Shown: positions 1 to 8,512 of the stretch, in pieces
How the letters are laid out: each line of letters opens with the position of its first letter
Position numbering within the stretch: position 1 is the stretch's first letter
Source: Balneolaceae bacterium
GTDB taxonomy: Bacteria; Bacteroidota; Rhodothermia; Balneolales; Balneolaceae
DNA length: 27,948 nt
Direction: 5' to 3'
NCBI GenBank assembly: GCA_021767245.1
Contig: JAASTO010000007.1
Location: 1-27,948 of the forward strand
Program-made: the position numbers and the translations under genes
The notes under the pieces: generated by a model
What the model was told of the DNA's origin: nothing
Database searches by the model: none
The model's input: the letters and a program-made list of their open reading frames with translations, nothing else

Positions 1-1
1 A

Positions 2-370
2 TCGCTGGATGTTGGGGCGTCAGCGGTGGTAATATCTAAACCAACCCCGGCTGAGGTCATCAGAAATATAAACTCACAGATCAATGGGTTGCTGATCTAT
101 ACGGTGATGTTCAACGCAGAACCGGCCAAAGACCTGGCAGAGGCCGGAGTAGATATCTTTAATGTAGCAACAGGAGAATTTACAGCAGAATCCGTAAGTC
201 TTATACGTAACTTACTTCCGGAAATACCTATCATGGCGAGTGGTGGCCCGCATAATTCAACCATCCGCGAAACCATACGGGCAGGAGCAGATGCCATAGT
301 CTTCAATCCACCAACCGCAACGGAAATGATGCGTGCCGTGTTTGAAGGGTTTAGAAATAATAAGCGGTGA
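2..370 (+). CDS. TIM-barrel (beta/alpha barrel) protein, C-terminal part
   Basis: The reading frame is open from the window edge (base 2) to a TGA at 368-370, so the gene starts upstream and only about 122 residues are visible. The visible part alternates short hydrophobic strands and helices: SAVVISKP, GLLIYTVM, VDIFNVATG, IPIMASGGP, ADAIVFNPP. The IMASGGP and AIVFNPP strands, each followed by a helix, resemble the phosphate-binding end of aldolase/IGPS-like (beta/alpha)8 barrels. No catalytic lysine or other residue allows a specific reaction to be assigned. The CPA2 antiporter gene follows on the same strand after 60 bp, so the two could be co-transcribed. KDPG-aldolase-like or tryptophan/thiamine-pathway barrels are alternatives; the exact family is not recognised. 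Confidence 0.6.
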   Translation, partial: SLDVGASAVVISKPTPAEVIRNINSQINGLLIYTVMFNAEPAKDLAEAGVDIFNVATGEFTAESVSLIRNLLPEIPIMASGGPHNSTIRETIRAGADAIVFNPPTATEMMRAVFEGFRNNKR

Positions 371-430
371 GAAATTTCGTCAATGGTTAAGTTGACGGTT
401 CCTGAAAAGCAATTCACAGCCTGATGCCAT

Positions 431-2908
431 ATGGATGAAATACTGAACCTGTCGCTGCCATTTTCAAATCCTGTTCTGATCTTTGCGTTGGTCATGGTGG
501 TGATTCTTGTTGCTCCCATTCTATCCAAAAAGATCAAAATTCCCGGTATCGTGGGGATCATACTTTCGGGTATGCTTATTGGCCCCAGTGTGTTACACCT
601 GCTGGAACGCGACAGCACCATTGAACTGCTTGGAACCGTAGGATTGCTATATCTGATGTTTACGGCCGGCCTGTCGATCGACCTGAACCGATTTGAAAAA
701 CTGCGAAATCAGAGCATTGGTTTTGGACTGATCTCATATCTGTTTCCAGCAGCAGGAGCCTACTTTGCGGGAATTCATTGGCTGAATTATTCTCTTGAAA
801 GCTCTCTGTTACTTGGGGCAATAGTTGGTTCACACACACTGCTTGCCTATCCGATCATCGAAAGGTTAGGGATCACAAAGAATACCGCAGTCACCATGTC
901 AATGGGAGGGACGCTGGTCACCGACACGCTTTCACTTGGTATCCTGGCAATTATTGCAGGAACCGTTGGGGATGAACAGGGGCCGGGATACTGGACGGTC
1001 TTTGCCACTTCCATTGCTGTGTTTCTGGCAGCAGCTATCCTCACGTTACCACGCGTTGGCAGATGGTTCTTCCGCACTATGAAGCACGAGACCGATGTGG
1101 ATTTCGTTTTCCTGATGGCGGTTCTTTTTGCCACGGCATTTATCGCTGAGATGGCGGGACTTGCGTCCATTATTGGTGCCTTTATTGCCGGTTTATTGCT
1201 GAACCGATTGGTTCCGGGTAACGGAACCCTGATGAGCCGAATTCAATTTGTGGGTAATGCATTATTCATTCCATTCTTTCTTATCTCAGTGGGTATGCTG
1301 GTGGATGTGCAGGTTCTGGGAAGCCTTGATGTTTGGATCTATGCCTTGATCTTTACTATGCTGGTATTTGTTGGGAAAGCGCTGGCGTCCGGTATTGTTA
1401 GGCTGATCAAAGGCTTTTCCAATGCCGAAGGATTTGTGATCTTTGGATTGACCACACCTCAATCTGCAGCAACCCTTGCTGTCACCTTGCTCGGTTTTGA
1501 TCTTGGCTTTTTTGATCAGACGGCTGTAAATGCGGTGGTGATCATGATCTTGTTAACCTGTCTGGTAGGCCCCTGGATGGTTGAGAAGTTTGGGCGTGAT
1601 GTGGTTCTTCAGGAAGAGAAAAAGCCTTATGAACCGTCACAGACTCCACAAAGGATCATTATACCTCTTGCAAATCCGGAAACATCGGATGCTCTTATGG
1701 ATATTGCCTTCATGATCCGTGACGAAAAATCAGAGGAACCTATTTTTCCATTGACGGTTGCCCGCGATGGCAAGGATGTAGACGCACAGGTGGCGAGAGG
1801 AGAGAAGATGCTAAGCCATGCGGTAATCCACGCGGCAGCAGCTGAAGTTCCCGTGAATCCGGTCACATCCATCGATCTGAACATCGCAAATGGAATTGCC
1901 AGGTCGGTGAGTGAAAAACTGGCTTCGGTAGTCGTGATCGGGTGGAACGGGGCAACCTCTGCCACGCAGCGTATTTTTGGAAGTATCCTAGATCAGTTGT
2001 TACAAAAGATCGATGAGATGGTGATGGTGTGCAAGATCCAAAAACCGATCAATACGGTAAAAAGAGTGGTGATAGCGGTACCTCCATACGCTTCACTCGA
2101 GCCGGGTTTTTCAGGAGCTGTTAGGTCTCTGAAGCTAATGGTTGATCAGGTAGGTGGCACATTGACCATTGTGGCTCCAAAAGAGCGAATGAAGAATGTG
2201 GAGAAAAGAATTAAGAAAGTGAAACCCGATATTGAAACAGAATTTGTATCTATAGAAGGATGGGGAAATTTACCGGCCTGGATGGACAAGCATACATTAA
2301 AAGATGATCTGTTTGTATTGCTGAGTGCCCGTGAAGGCTCTCTTTCATGGAGGCCGGCACTGGATCGGCTTCCGAGGGTGATATCTCAAAGGTATCCTGA
2401 TCTAGGGTTCATCACGGTATATCCTTCAGAAGTAGAACAGGATGGCAAGAATCGGCAAATGGAATCAGGGCTTAAGTTGCTGAAACCCGGTGATATTGTG
2501 ATCTCTGAAACAGGAGAAAGCCTGGAACATAAATTTGTACGAATGCTGAGTGCCAATAAGAATATCGATGAGAAAGATGTTGAAAGATTGATACATCGGC
2601 TATTGACCAATTCATCGGATTATTCTCCCGAAATGATGGCCGGGGTGGTATTGTATGACGCACATACGTCGCTGGTTCAGGAACAGCTAATGCTGGTTGG
2701 TATAGTCAAAGAAGGTATTCAGATCCCCAAAACAGCCCATAAAGCTCGTATTGTTCTAATGTTGTTAAGTCCCAAACAACTGCCGGTTAAAGATCATCTG
2801 AGAGGGGTCAACCGGGCTGCCCGTTTGGTTAGGCCAGGCGAGAATGTAGAGAAATTACTTTCAGCTCAAAGCCCTGAAGAGGTGTACAGTATTTTGATGA
2901 AGCAGTAA
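431..2908 (+). CDS. CPA2-type cation:proton antiporter with Usp-like and degenerate EIIA-like C-terminal domains
   Basis: Inner-membrane monovalent cation/proton antiporter of 825 residues, much longer than a bare exchanger (about 400). Residues about 12-385 form the Na_H_exchanger domain with about 12 hydrophobic segments, a likely transport aspartate at Asp165 in the context LVTDTL, and the conserved GAFIAGLLLNR stretch. Residues about 400-660 look like two universal-stress-protein-like alpha/beta domains (IIIPLANP, VVVIGWNG, RVVIAVPP). Residues about 670-825 align well with PTS EIIA type 2/EIIA-Ntr, including GVVLYDAH, KDHLRGVNRAARLV and a final SPEEVYSIL. Where EIIA has its phospho-acceptor histidine this protein has Asp743, so the domain probably cannot be phosphorylated in the usual way. 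The ion (K+ or Na+) cannot be read from the sequence. It converges with the CPA1 antiporter gene with only 17 bp between stops. Confidence 0.88.
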   Translation: MDEILNLSLPFSNPVLIFALVMVVILVAPILSKKIKIPGIVGIILSGMLIGPSVLHLLERDSTIELLGTVGLLYLMFTAGLSIDLNRFEKLRNQSIGFGLISYLFPAAGAYFAGIHWLNYSLESSLLLGAIVGSHTLLAYPIIERLGITKNTAVTMSMGGTLVTDTLSLGILAIIAGTVGDEQGPGYWTVFATSIAVFLAAAILTLPRVGRWFFRTMKHETDVDFVFLMAVLFATAFIAEMAGLASIIGAFIAGLLLNRLVPGNGTLMSRIQFVGNALFIPFFLISVGMLVDVQVLGSLDVWIYALIFTMLVFVGKALASGIVRLIKGFSNAEGFVIFGLTTPQSAATLAVTLLGFDLGFFDQTAVNAVVIMILLTCLVGPWMVEKFGRDVVLQEEKKPYEPSQTPQRIIIPLANPETSDALMDIAFMIRDEKSEEPIFPLTVARDGKDVDAQVARGEKMLSHAVIHAAAAEVPVNPVTSIDLNIANGIARSVSEKLASVVVIGWNGATSATQRIFGSILDQLLQKIDEMVMVCKIQKPINTVKRVVIAVPPYASLEPGFSGAVRSLKLMVDQVGGTLTIVAPKERMKNVEKRIKKVKPDIETEFVSIEGWGNLPAWMDKHTLKDDLFVLLSAREGSLSWRPALDRLPRVISQRYPDLGFITVYPSEVEQDGKNRQMESGLKLLKPGDIVISETGESLEHKFVRMLSANKNIDEKDVERLIHRLLTNSSDYSPEMMAGVVLYDAHTSLVQEQLMLVGIVKEGIQIPKTAHKARIVLMLLSPKQLPVKDHLRGVNRAARLVRPGENVEKLLSAQSPEEVYSILMKQ

Positions 2909-2925
2909 GATCAGGAGACAAACTA

Positions 2926-4773
2926 CTAAACACCTTGATACTTTTCCTGTGTCGTTCTTTCAGGTTTTCTCTGTGTATTAACATCAGGTTTTGTCATTGA
3001 TATCAAGATGTTTCCAGGTTGGGGGATAGGTGGATTATCTGTATTAAAAGGTTCAATAGAATTGTCACTAGTAACCAGGAACAACGGAATGGCTTCGTTA
3101 CCGTGTGTTTCTTTAAAATTCTGAAAGGTGAAAGTATCTGTAAGCTGAGTGGATTTAATAACTTTGCCTTCCTGAAATTGTTTAGTCAAATCGTCAAAAG
3201 TTGCATTTTTTTGAAATAGTATTCGTCCTGCCTGTATAATTCCGTCTTCATTGTCATCTGATTTCTTCTTGACGCTTGGAGACAGTTGGTATACTCTTGA
3301 ACGGCCAAACAACTCAGAGAAACGTATTGCAGTAAGAGCGTTAACCTCATCATTTGGTGTCACCGATATAAGTTTTCCAATACCATCCAGATTTAGGTGA
3401 TCAAGAGCATATTCAGATAAAACATTCCCATAATAGGTATCAAGGTTATGAGATTTGGCGTTACTGATATTTTGCCAGTTTGAGTCAGCGATCATCACTT
3501 TAACATCATATTTTTTTAATTCAGTGGCTAACTCAATAGCCCAGTTGTGAGCCCCAATTATCAGGAATCCCCTTGGAATGGGTTTAGCAACTCCCAGTTT
3601 TCTGGCTACCCAGGGAGCCGTTAAACCGTAAATGGCTACGGTACTTATGATCGTAATGAAAACGATAGAAATAAGTTGAGTTGCCTCAGGAAAACCATTT
3701 TGCATCAGTGAAATTGCAAAGATGGATGATATGGAAGCCGCAACCACTCCCCTGGGAGCCATCCAACAAAGAAAAAGTTTTTCCTTCCAGTTAAGTGGTG
3801 AAAAAATGGTAGAAAGGTAAACGGCAGCGGGTCTTATTAAAAAAATCAGGATGGCAAGAAATGCTACCATATTCAGATTTAGGTTACCCAAGAGGTTTGA
3901 CAGTTCAATTCTTGCTGCTAGTAATATGAAAAGTGCTGATAACAGCAAAAGCCTAATGTTTTCTTTGAACTCAATAATGTGATGAATGCGAACCGATTTT
4001 TGATTGGCTAGCACAACTCCCATCAATGTGGTAGCCCAAAGACCCGATTCATGCTGGAAAATATCAGAGATCGTAAAGATGAGAACGACGATCATCAGGC
4101 TTACAGGATTTTGCAGAAAATCTGGCAAAAGGTGTTTTTTAAGCAAACCATATAAGACACCGGCACCGGCCAAACCCAGAACAGAACCAAATAGTATGGT
4201 CTTGAAAATACTCATAAATGCAAGGCTGGTTGCTTCAGAAAAACCGCTGGTCAGAATCACTTCATATACCAGAACGGCGATCATAGCACCAATCGGGTCG
4301 ATCACAATGCCTTCCCATTTTAAAATAGAACCAACCTGACCTGAAGGCCTGACTTGTCTCAACAATGGGACAATAACTGTAGGGCCGGTCACAATTAAAA
4401 TGGCACCTAATAAAACCGCCAGTTCCCATCCAAAACCAAACATGACATAGGCAGTCAATGACGTTAGAACCCAGGTGAGTAATGCTCCAATACTAACCAG
4501 GTTTCCTATAGCCCCACCTACATTCTTTAATTCAGAAAATTTAAGACTGAGTCCGCCTTCAAATAAAATAATAGCTACAGAAACATTGATAAAAGGGGTT
4601 AATAGGTCTCCCATTAACTCATCTGGTTTAACCAAGCCCAGTATGGGGCCGGCAAGAAGACCGGAAAGTAGTAATAGAAGAATTGCCGGGAGTTTAAACT
4701 TCCATCCAACCCACTGTGCTCCAACACCGAAAAAAATAACACTTGTTATGCCAATTAAAATACTTTCTGTCAT
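2926..4773 (-). CDS. CPA1/NhaP-type sodium:proton antiporter with TrkA_N-like domain
   Basis: Inner-membrane Na+(K+)/H+ antiporter of 615 residues. Residues about 5-390 contain about 12 membrane helices with family hallmarks: FEGGLSLKF, ILIVTGPTVIVPLLRQVRP, a charged EGIVIDPIGA segment with likely transport residue Asp159, and APRGVVAASISS. Residues about 400-520 form a Rossmann-like TrkA_N/RCK domain (GFLIIGAHNWAIELATELKK, later VSVTPNDEVNAL-like sequence), followed by about 95 residues of cytoplasmic tail. The first glycine of the nucleotide-binding GxGxxG loop is present, but the second and third are replaced (GAHNWA); related CPA1-RCK proteins share this loosened loop, so it may be a family trait. 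The gene is divergent from the small membrane protein gene across a 205-bp region with a long inverted repeat. Substrate specificity is not resolved. Confidence 0.9.
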   Translation of the reverse strand: MTESILIGITSVIFFGVGAQWVGWKFKLPAILLLLLSGLLAGPILGLVKPDELMGDLLTPFINVSVAIILFEGGLSLKFSELKNVGGAIGNLVSIGALLTWVLTSLTAYVMFGFGWELAVLLGAILIVTGPTVIVPLLRQVRPSGQVGSILKWEGIVIDPIGAMIAVLVYEVILTSGFSEATSLAFMSIFKTILFGSVLGLAGAGVLYGLLKKHLLPDFLQNPVSLMIVVLIFTISDIFQHESGLWATTLMGVVLANQKSVRIHHIIEFKENIRLLLLSALFILLAARIELSNLLGNLNLNMVAFLAILIFLIRPAAVYLSTIFSPLNWKEKLFLCWMAPRGVVAASISSIFAISLMQNGFPEATQLISIVFITIISTVAIYGLTAPWVARKLGVAKPIPRGFLIIGAHNWAIELATELKKYDVKVMIADSNWQNISNAKSHNLDTYYGNVLSEYALDHLNLDGIGKLISVTPNDEVNALTAIRFSELFGRSRVYQLSPSVKKKSDDNEDGIIQAGRILFQKNATFDDLTKQFQEGKVIKSTQLTDTFTFQNFKETHGNEAIPLFLVTSDNSIEPFNTDNPPIPQPGNILISMTKPDVNTQRKPERTTQEKYQGV

Positions 4774-4874
4774 AGGGAGAATTCACGTGGATGCCGTAAA
4801 CCGACTAAACGTTTGTAGGTAAATGTTAAGCTTCTAAAGATAAACAAATTATAACAGAAGACATTAGTAGATTA

Positions 4875-4957
4875 CCAATAATAACACTGATAACGAATAC
4901 TGAAGATAGTTTTGAACAGAAGTTTATGGTTTTTAACACTCGTTATGTTATTATTGG
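4875..4957. repeat. 12-bp perfect inverted repeat in divergent intergenic region
   Basis: CCAATAATAACA (4875-4886) and its exact reverse complement TGTTATTATTGG (4946-4957) are separated by 59 bp. The pairing continues inward after a 4-nt offset (TAACGA against TCGTTA), giving arms of about 18 nt with one bulge. It lies between the CPA1 gene, transcribed left, and the small membrane protein gene, transcribed right, whose GTG start is 21 bp beyond the right arm. It could be a pair of operator half-sites or a leader hairpin; function is inferred only from position. Confidence 0.5.
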
Positions 4958-4978
4958 ATTAAAACAGGATGTAAAGCA

Positions 4979-5221
4979 GTGGACAAAAGTGTATTTAAAA
5001 TATTGATCAAAGAGTTGATGTGGCTGTTCGCTATTATCGGCATTTCTGCACTTGTCGAATTTGCTATAATTGAGGCTCTCGATCTTCATGCAGTTTTAAG
5101 TATAAAACTACAAGGGTTGATCGGGTTAATAATTATAGGCTACGGAATCAGATTGGTTGCCAGATTATGGAAAACTTTTAATTCCTCAGAAGAGGTTGAT
5201 TCTGAAGAAACCGAATCTTAA
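4979..5221 (+). CDS. Small two-helix membrane protein of unknown function
   Basis: An 80-residue protein with a GTG start; no in-frame ATG lies just upstream. Two hydrophobic segments at about residues 12-34 and 41-62 are joined by a short loop (EALDLHAVLSIKLQ), and the C-terminus is acidic (SSEEVDSEETES), suggesting a hairpin membrane protein with both ends on the same side. I recognise no family. It is read in the same direction as the APC permease gene 82 bp downstream, with no obvious terminator between, so it may be a co-expressed accessory to that transporter, but nothing in the sequence proves this. Being short with a GTG start, it could also be mis-started; the membrane-protein-like composition and lack of overlap with another gene argue that it is real. 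Confidence 0.65.
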   Translation: MDKSVFKILIKELMWLFAIIGISALVEFAIIEALDLHAVLSIKLQGLIGLIIIGYGIRLVARLWKTFNSSEEVDSEETES

Positions 5222-5303
5222 AACTGAAATTATAGTTTGTACTTAACATCGTTTCAATCCATTCTTCAAAATTTATAATTCTCAGATTCTATCAAACTAA
5301 TAT

Positions 5304-7403
5304 ATGAAGCATAAGAAATTAGCTAAGGAATTAGGGCTTTCGGATGTATATGCGATCGCAACCGGGGCAATGTTCAGTTCCGGATTTTTTCTTTTACCCG
5401 GATTAGCTGCAGCAGAAACCGGTCCTTCTGTAGTTTTGGCTTACCTGGTTTCCGGTATCATTGTGTTACCTACTATGTTCAGTGTGGCTGAGCTTGCCAC
5501 AGCCTTACCGCGTTCCGGCGGAACCTATTACATCATTGATAGAAGTTTGGGCCCAATGCTGGGAACCATTGGAGGGTTCGGTTCATGGCTGGCGTTAGTT
5601 CTCAAGAGTGCATTTGCCCTCATTGGTATGGGAGCATACATCGCTATATTCTATGAAGTGAACATTTTATATGTCGCCATATTCCTGACCATTATATTTG
5701 GAATACTGAATATTGTTGGGGCCAAGGAGACAACCTGGCTTCAAAAGATATTAGTGGCAGCACTCGTCACCATCATGTTCTTCTATATAATTCAGGGGGT
5801 TTTCGAGATATTCTCAATGGATATTGGTGTGATCACTGAGAGTCAATTTAAGCCCTTTTTCACAGAAGGGGTATTTGGTTTTTTTGCCACGGTAGGGATG
5901 GTTTTTGTTTCATATGCCGGTTTGACTAAAGTGGCGAGTATTGCAGAGGAAGTGAAAAATCCGGATCGTAATATTCCCTTGGGTATGTTCTTGGCCATAG
6001 GTACAGCTGTGATAGTGTATGTTGTTGGGGTTTATATTATGGTGGCTTTACTTGAGCCAAATGCGTTTCGGGAAGACCTGACTCCGGTTGCTACTGCCGG
6101 TGAAGTATTTCTTGATTGGTTACCGGAACCGGGTGGTTTGATCTTAGTTGTGGTAGCGGCTGTAGCTGCGTTTGCCTCCACAGGGAATGCAGGTATTATG
6201 TCAGCCTCAAGATATCCAATGGCTATGGCACGGGATAAACTGATCAATAAGAATTTTGCAAACATTGGTAAGCTTGGCACCCCACACTGGTCAGTAGTGG
6301 GTACGGTGGCACTTATGTTATTCTTCCTGCTTGCCTTTAATGTTTCTGAAGTGGCCAAGCTCGCGAGTGCTTTTCAGTTATTATTATTTGGTTTGCTAAA
6401 CCTGGCAGTCATAGTTATGCGGGAAAGTCGTATTCAGGAATATGATCCCGGATTCAAATCACCGTGGTATCCCTGGGTGCAGATCGCCGGTATAATATTA
6501 TCGATCATCCTGATCTTTGAGATGGGAATTCTTTCAATACTTTTCACAGTGGCCGTCACGGCAGCATCCATCATCTGGTACAAATATTACGCTCAGGATA
6601 AGGTAGAGCGTCAAGGAGCTATCTTTCATGTTCATGCACGGTTAGGTGAAAATAAAGATCAGGGTTTAGAGAGTGAGATGCGTGGCATACTCCGTGAAAA
6701 GGGTCTCAGGCAAGAAGATCCTTACGAGGAACTGGTTTCCCGGGCAGATGTTCTAGATTTCTCTCCTGATACAGATTATGATACGATCTTTAATAAGGCA
6801 GCTGAGAGCCTGGCCGAGAAATTGAACATCTCGATCGAAGAGCTGCGTAAGTTATTTATGAATTCAGCCGATAATTCTGCTATACAGATTGCCGAAGGTG
6901 TGGCGCTTAACCATGCCAGGTTAAAGAAGGATGTATCACCTGAGTTGGTCCTTGTGCGTATTCGCGAGGGATACAGTAAGAAGAAACTTGATGAGGATGG
7001 CGAAGAGAATAATAAACTACACAGTATCATATTTTTCATAAGTTCAGAAGCTAAAACAGGCCAACACTTAAGGATTTTGGCACACATTGCAGAAATGGTA
7101 GGTTCCAAAAATTTCCTTCAACGTTGGTGCAGTGCTGAGAATGATGAAGAGCTCAGAGAAATACTCCTTCGTGATGAACGGTTTATCAAGATAACCCTCA
7201 ATCCGGATGACAGCACTCAGCAGTATATCGGTAAGATGATCAAAGAGATCTCCTTCCCTGGTCAAAGTCTGATAACGATCATTCGTCGTGGTGGAGATAT
7301 CAAGATCCCTCACGGTATAACGGTACTTCAGGAAGGCGATGAATTATCCATTATCGGTGAAGTCGAGGATATCGATGAGCTTAAGAAGATGCTTAAGGAA
7401 TAG
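5304..7403 (+). CDS. APC-family permease fused to PTS EIIA (type 2) and TrkA_C domains
   Basis: Inner-membrane transporter of 699 residues. Residues about 12-435 are an amino acid/polyamine/organocation (APC) permease of about 12 helices, with the typical start (LGLSDVYAIATGAMFSSGFFLLPG) and SVAELATALPRSGGTYYII. Residues about 465-620 match PTS EIIA of the fructose/mannitol/Ntr type: GVALNHARLKKDVSPELVLVRIREG, then GQHLRILAHIAEMVGSKNF and ENDEELREILL. The phospho-acceptor histidine is kept as His537. Residues about 625-698 are a TrkA_C (RCK_C) ligand-binding domain ending GDELSIIGEVEDIDELKKML. Such tails are regulatory in other transporters, so transport is probably gated by a phosphorylation and/or a small-ligand signal. 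The substrate (amino acid, or K+ as in KimA-type APC proteins) is not known. It lies downstream of the small membrane protein gene and converges with the gntR gene at 21 bp. Confidence 0.87.
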   Translation: MKHKKLAKELGLSDVYAIATGAMFSSGFFLLPGLAAAETGPSVVLAYLVSGIIVLPTMFSVAELATALPRSGGTYYIIDRSLGPMLGTIGGFGSWLALVLKSAFALIGMGAYIAIFYEVNILYVAIFLTIIFGILNIVGAKETTWLQKILVAALVTIMFFYIIQGVFEIFSMDIGVITESQFKPFFTEGVFGFFATVGMVFVSYAGLTKVASIAEEVKNPDRNIPLGMFLAIGTAVIVYVVGVYIMVALLEPNAFREDLTPVATAGEVFLDWLPEPGGLILVVVAAVAAFASTGNAGIMSASRYPMAMARDKLINKNFANIGKLGTPHWSVVGTVALMLFFLLAFNVSEVAKLASAFQLLLFGLLNLAVIVMRESRIQEYDPGFKSPWYPWVQIAGIILSIILIFEMGILSILFTVAVTAASIIWYKYYAQDKVERQGAIFHVHARLGENKDQGLESEMRGILREKGLRQEDPYEELVSRADVLDFSPDTDYDTIFNKAAESLAEKLNISIEELRKLFMNSADNSAIQIAEGVALNHARLKKDVSPELVLVRIREGYSKKKLDEDGEENNKLHSIIFFISSEAKTGQHLRILAHIAEMVGSKNFLQRWCSAENDEELREILLRDERFIKITLNPDDSTQQYIGKMIKEISFPGQSLITIIRRGGDIKIPHGITVLQEGDELSIIGEVEDIDELKKMLKE

Positions 7404-7424
7404 ACCTTGGCTACGGTTCATGGT

Positions 7425-7784
7425 TCAATCACTGTCAGAGTAGTATAAAGCTTCTAATTCTTCAATGGAGATATGTAGAAGCTTCATGTACTTGAACAGT
7501 GAAGGAAGTTTAATATCGAAGAACTCCTTCTTTTTTATATCAAGTACTTTATTATAGGCATCACTAGTAACAAAGTATCCAACCCCTCTTTTGTTAGACA
7601 CTATGCCATTATTTTGTAGTTCGTGGAATGCACGCAAAGCTGTATTAGGGTTGACCTCCATCAAAACAGCTACTTCCCGAACAGATGGGATATTATCTCC
7701 ATCGACCCATTTTTTAGTGAGGATCTGATCATAGAAGTAATCCGTGATCTGTAAATAAATGGGTTTGTTCTCTGAGAAATGCAT
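7425..7784 (-). CDS. GntR-family transcriptional regulator, YtrA type
   Basis: A 119-residue DNA-binding regulator. The N-terminal winged helix-turn-helix spans about residues 5-72 (PIYLQITDYFYDQILTKKW, then IPSVREVAVLMEVNPNTALRAFHELQ and GIVSNKRGVGYFV), followed only by a short helical tail. This is the build of the YtrA subfamily, which lacks a large effector domain and usually controls a neighbouring ABC transporter. I chose the ATG at 7784 over the upstream one at 7826 because it gives the canonical MHFSENKPIYLQI start and overlaps the permease stop by one base (TAATG), which suggests translational coupling. As third gene of the ATPase-permease-gntR operon it probably represses the operon through the palindrome at 9370-9399. 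The signal that relieves repression is not evident. Confidence 0.9.
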   Translation of the reverse strand: MHFSENKPIYLQITDYFYDQILTKKWVDGDNIPSVREVAVLMEVNPNTALRAFHELQNNGIVSNKRGVGYFVTSDAYNKVLDIKKKEFFDIKLPSLFKYMKLLHISIEELEALYYSDSD

Positions 7785-8512
7785 TATGCCAGTTCCATTC
7801 TTTTTAGTCTGATGTAGGATACCCATATAAAAAAAGCAGAAATCGCAACGGTTAGAGTGCAGGTGGTAATAAACCTGAAAGTTGAAGTTGCTGTCAGTGT
7901 TGTTGGGATCTTAAGAAATAAGCCATCTGGTGTAAAGGTATTAACAAGCAACAATGCGATAAGTCCAAATAAAATTAGTACGCCAAAAATTGCGACTAAG
8001 GTGCTCAGAAAATTATTGGACCTGAAATGAACAGCCCCTAAAAAGAAAATAGATTGATATATGATATAGGGCCATATTTCATTAAAGATCCGGATACTGA
8101 AAAACCAATCAGCCGGTAACCCGATCAAAAGGCTAAGTAGATATAGAAGAAAAAGGCCGACAACTGTATATGCGCAAAATGAAAGTAACCATGCAGAAAT
8201 TATTTTTTCAAATGCCGTAGCAGGTAGAGTAAAAAACTGTGAGGCAGAATTAGCTGAATTCTTCTCGTAAAACATGATACTCGTAAAGGCATAACCAACC
8301 AGGGTAAAGATCACAAAACCAAATGTAATTATGGATTCTGCCGCAATAGGTGAAATACCACCATAATACAGAACGGTTCCTTTTATAAAAACGACACCAC
8401 AAAAAAGGGAAATTAGACCGATCTGTATAGTCCGTTTGTTGATCATCACATTTCGATGAAACAAGAGCTTGATTCTGTATAATGATGAATTGGATGTTAT
8501 CTCCTTGCTCAT
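7784..8512 (-). CDS. ABC transporter permease-like membrane protein
   Basis: A 242-residue integral membrane protein with six hydrophobic segments at about residues 25-45, 57-80, 103-128, 142-160, 172-193 and 212-235. It has no sequence motif of its own that I recognise, but it is sandwiched between an ABC ATPase gene (4-nt ATGA overlap at 8509-8512) and a YtrA-type regulator gene (1-nt overlap), the usual arrangement for ABC-2-like permeases of GntR/YtrA operons. It would form the membrane part of the transporter, probably as a dimer with the ATPase. The substrate is unknown; homologous systems act in export or in cell-envelope and antibiotic stress. The assignment rests mainly on context and topology. 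Confidence 0.78.
   Translation of the reverse strand: MSKEITSNSSLYRIKLLFHRNVMINKRTIQIGLISLFCGVVFIKGTVLYYGGISPIAAESIITFGFVIFTLVGYAFTSIMFYEKNSANSASQFFTLPATAFEKIISAWLLSFCAYTVVGLFLLYLLSLLIGLPADWFFSIRIFNEIWPYIIYQSIFFLGAVHFRSNNFLSTLVAIFGVLILFGLIALLLVNTFTPDGLFLKIPTTLTATSTFRFITTCTLTVAISAFFIWVSYIRLKRMELA

Noticed and set aside
97..621. A 174-codon minus-strand open frame across the TIM-barrel and antiporter genes
   Set aside because: It overlaps two well-supported coding regions on the opposite strand and looks like an antisense shadow with low-complexity Ser/Ile composition.
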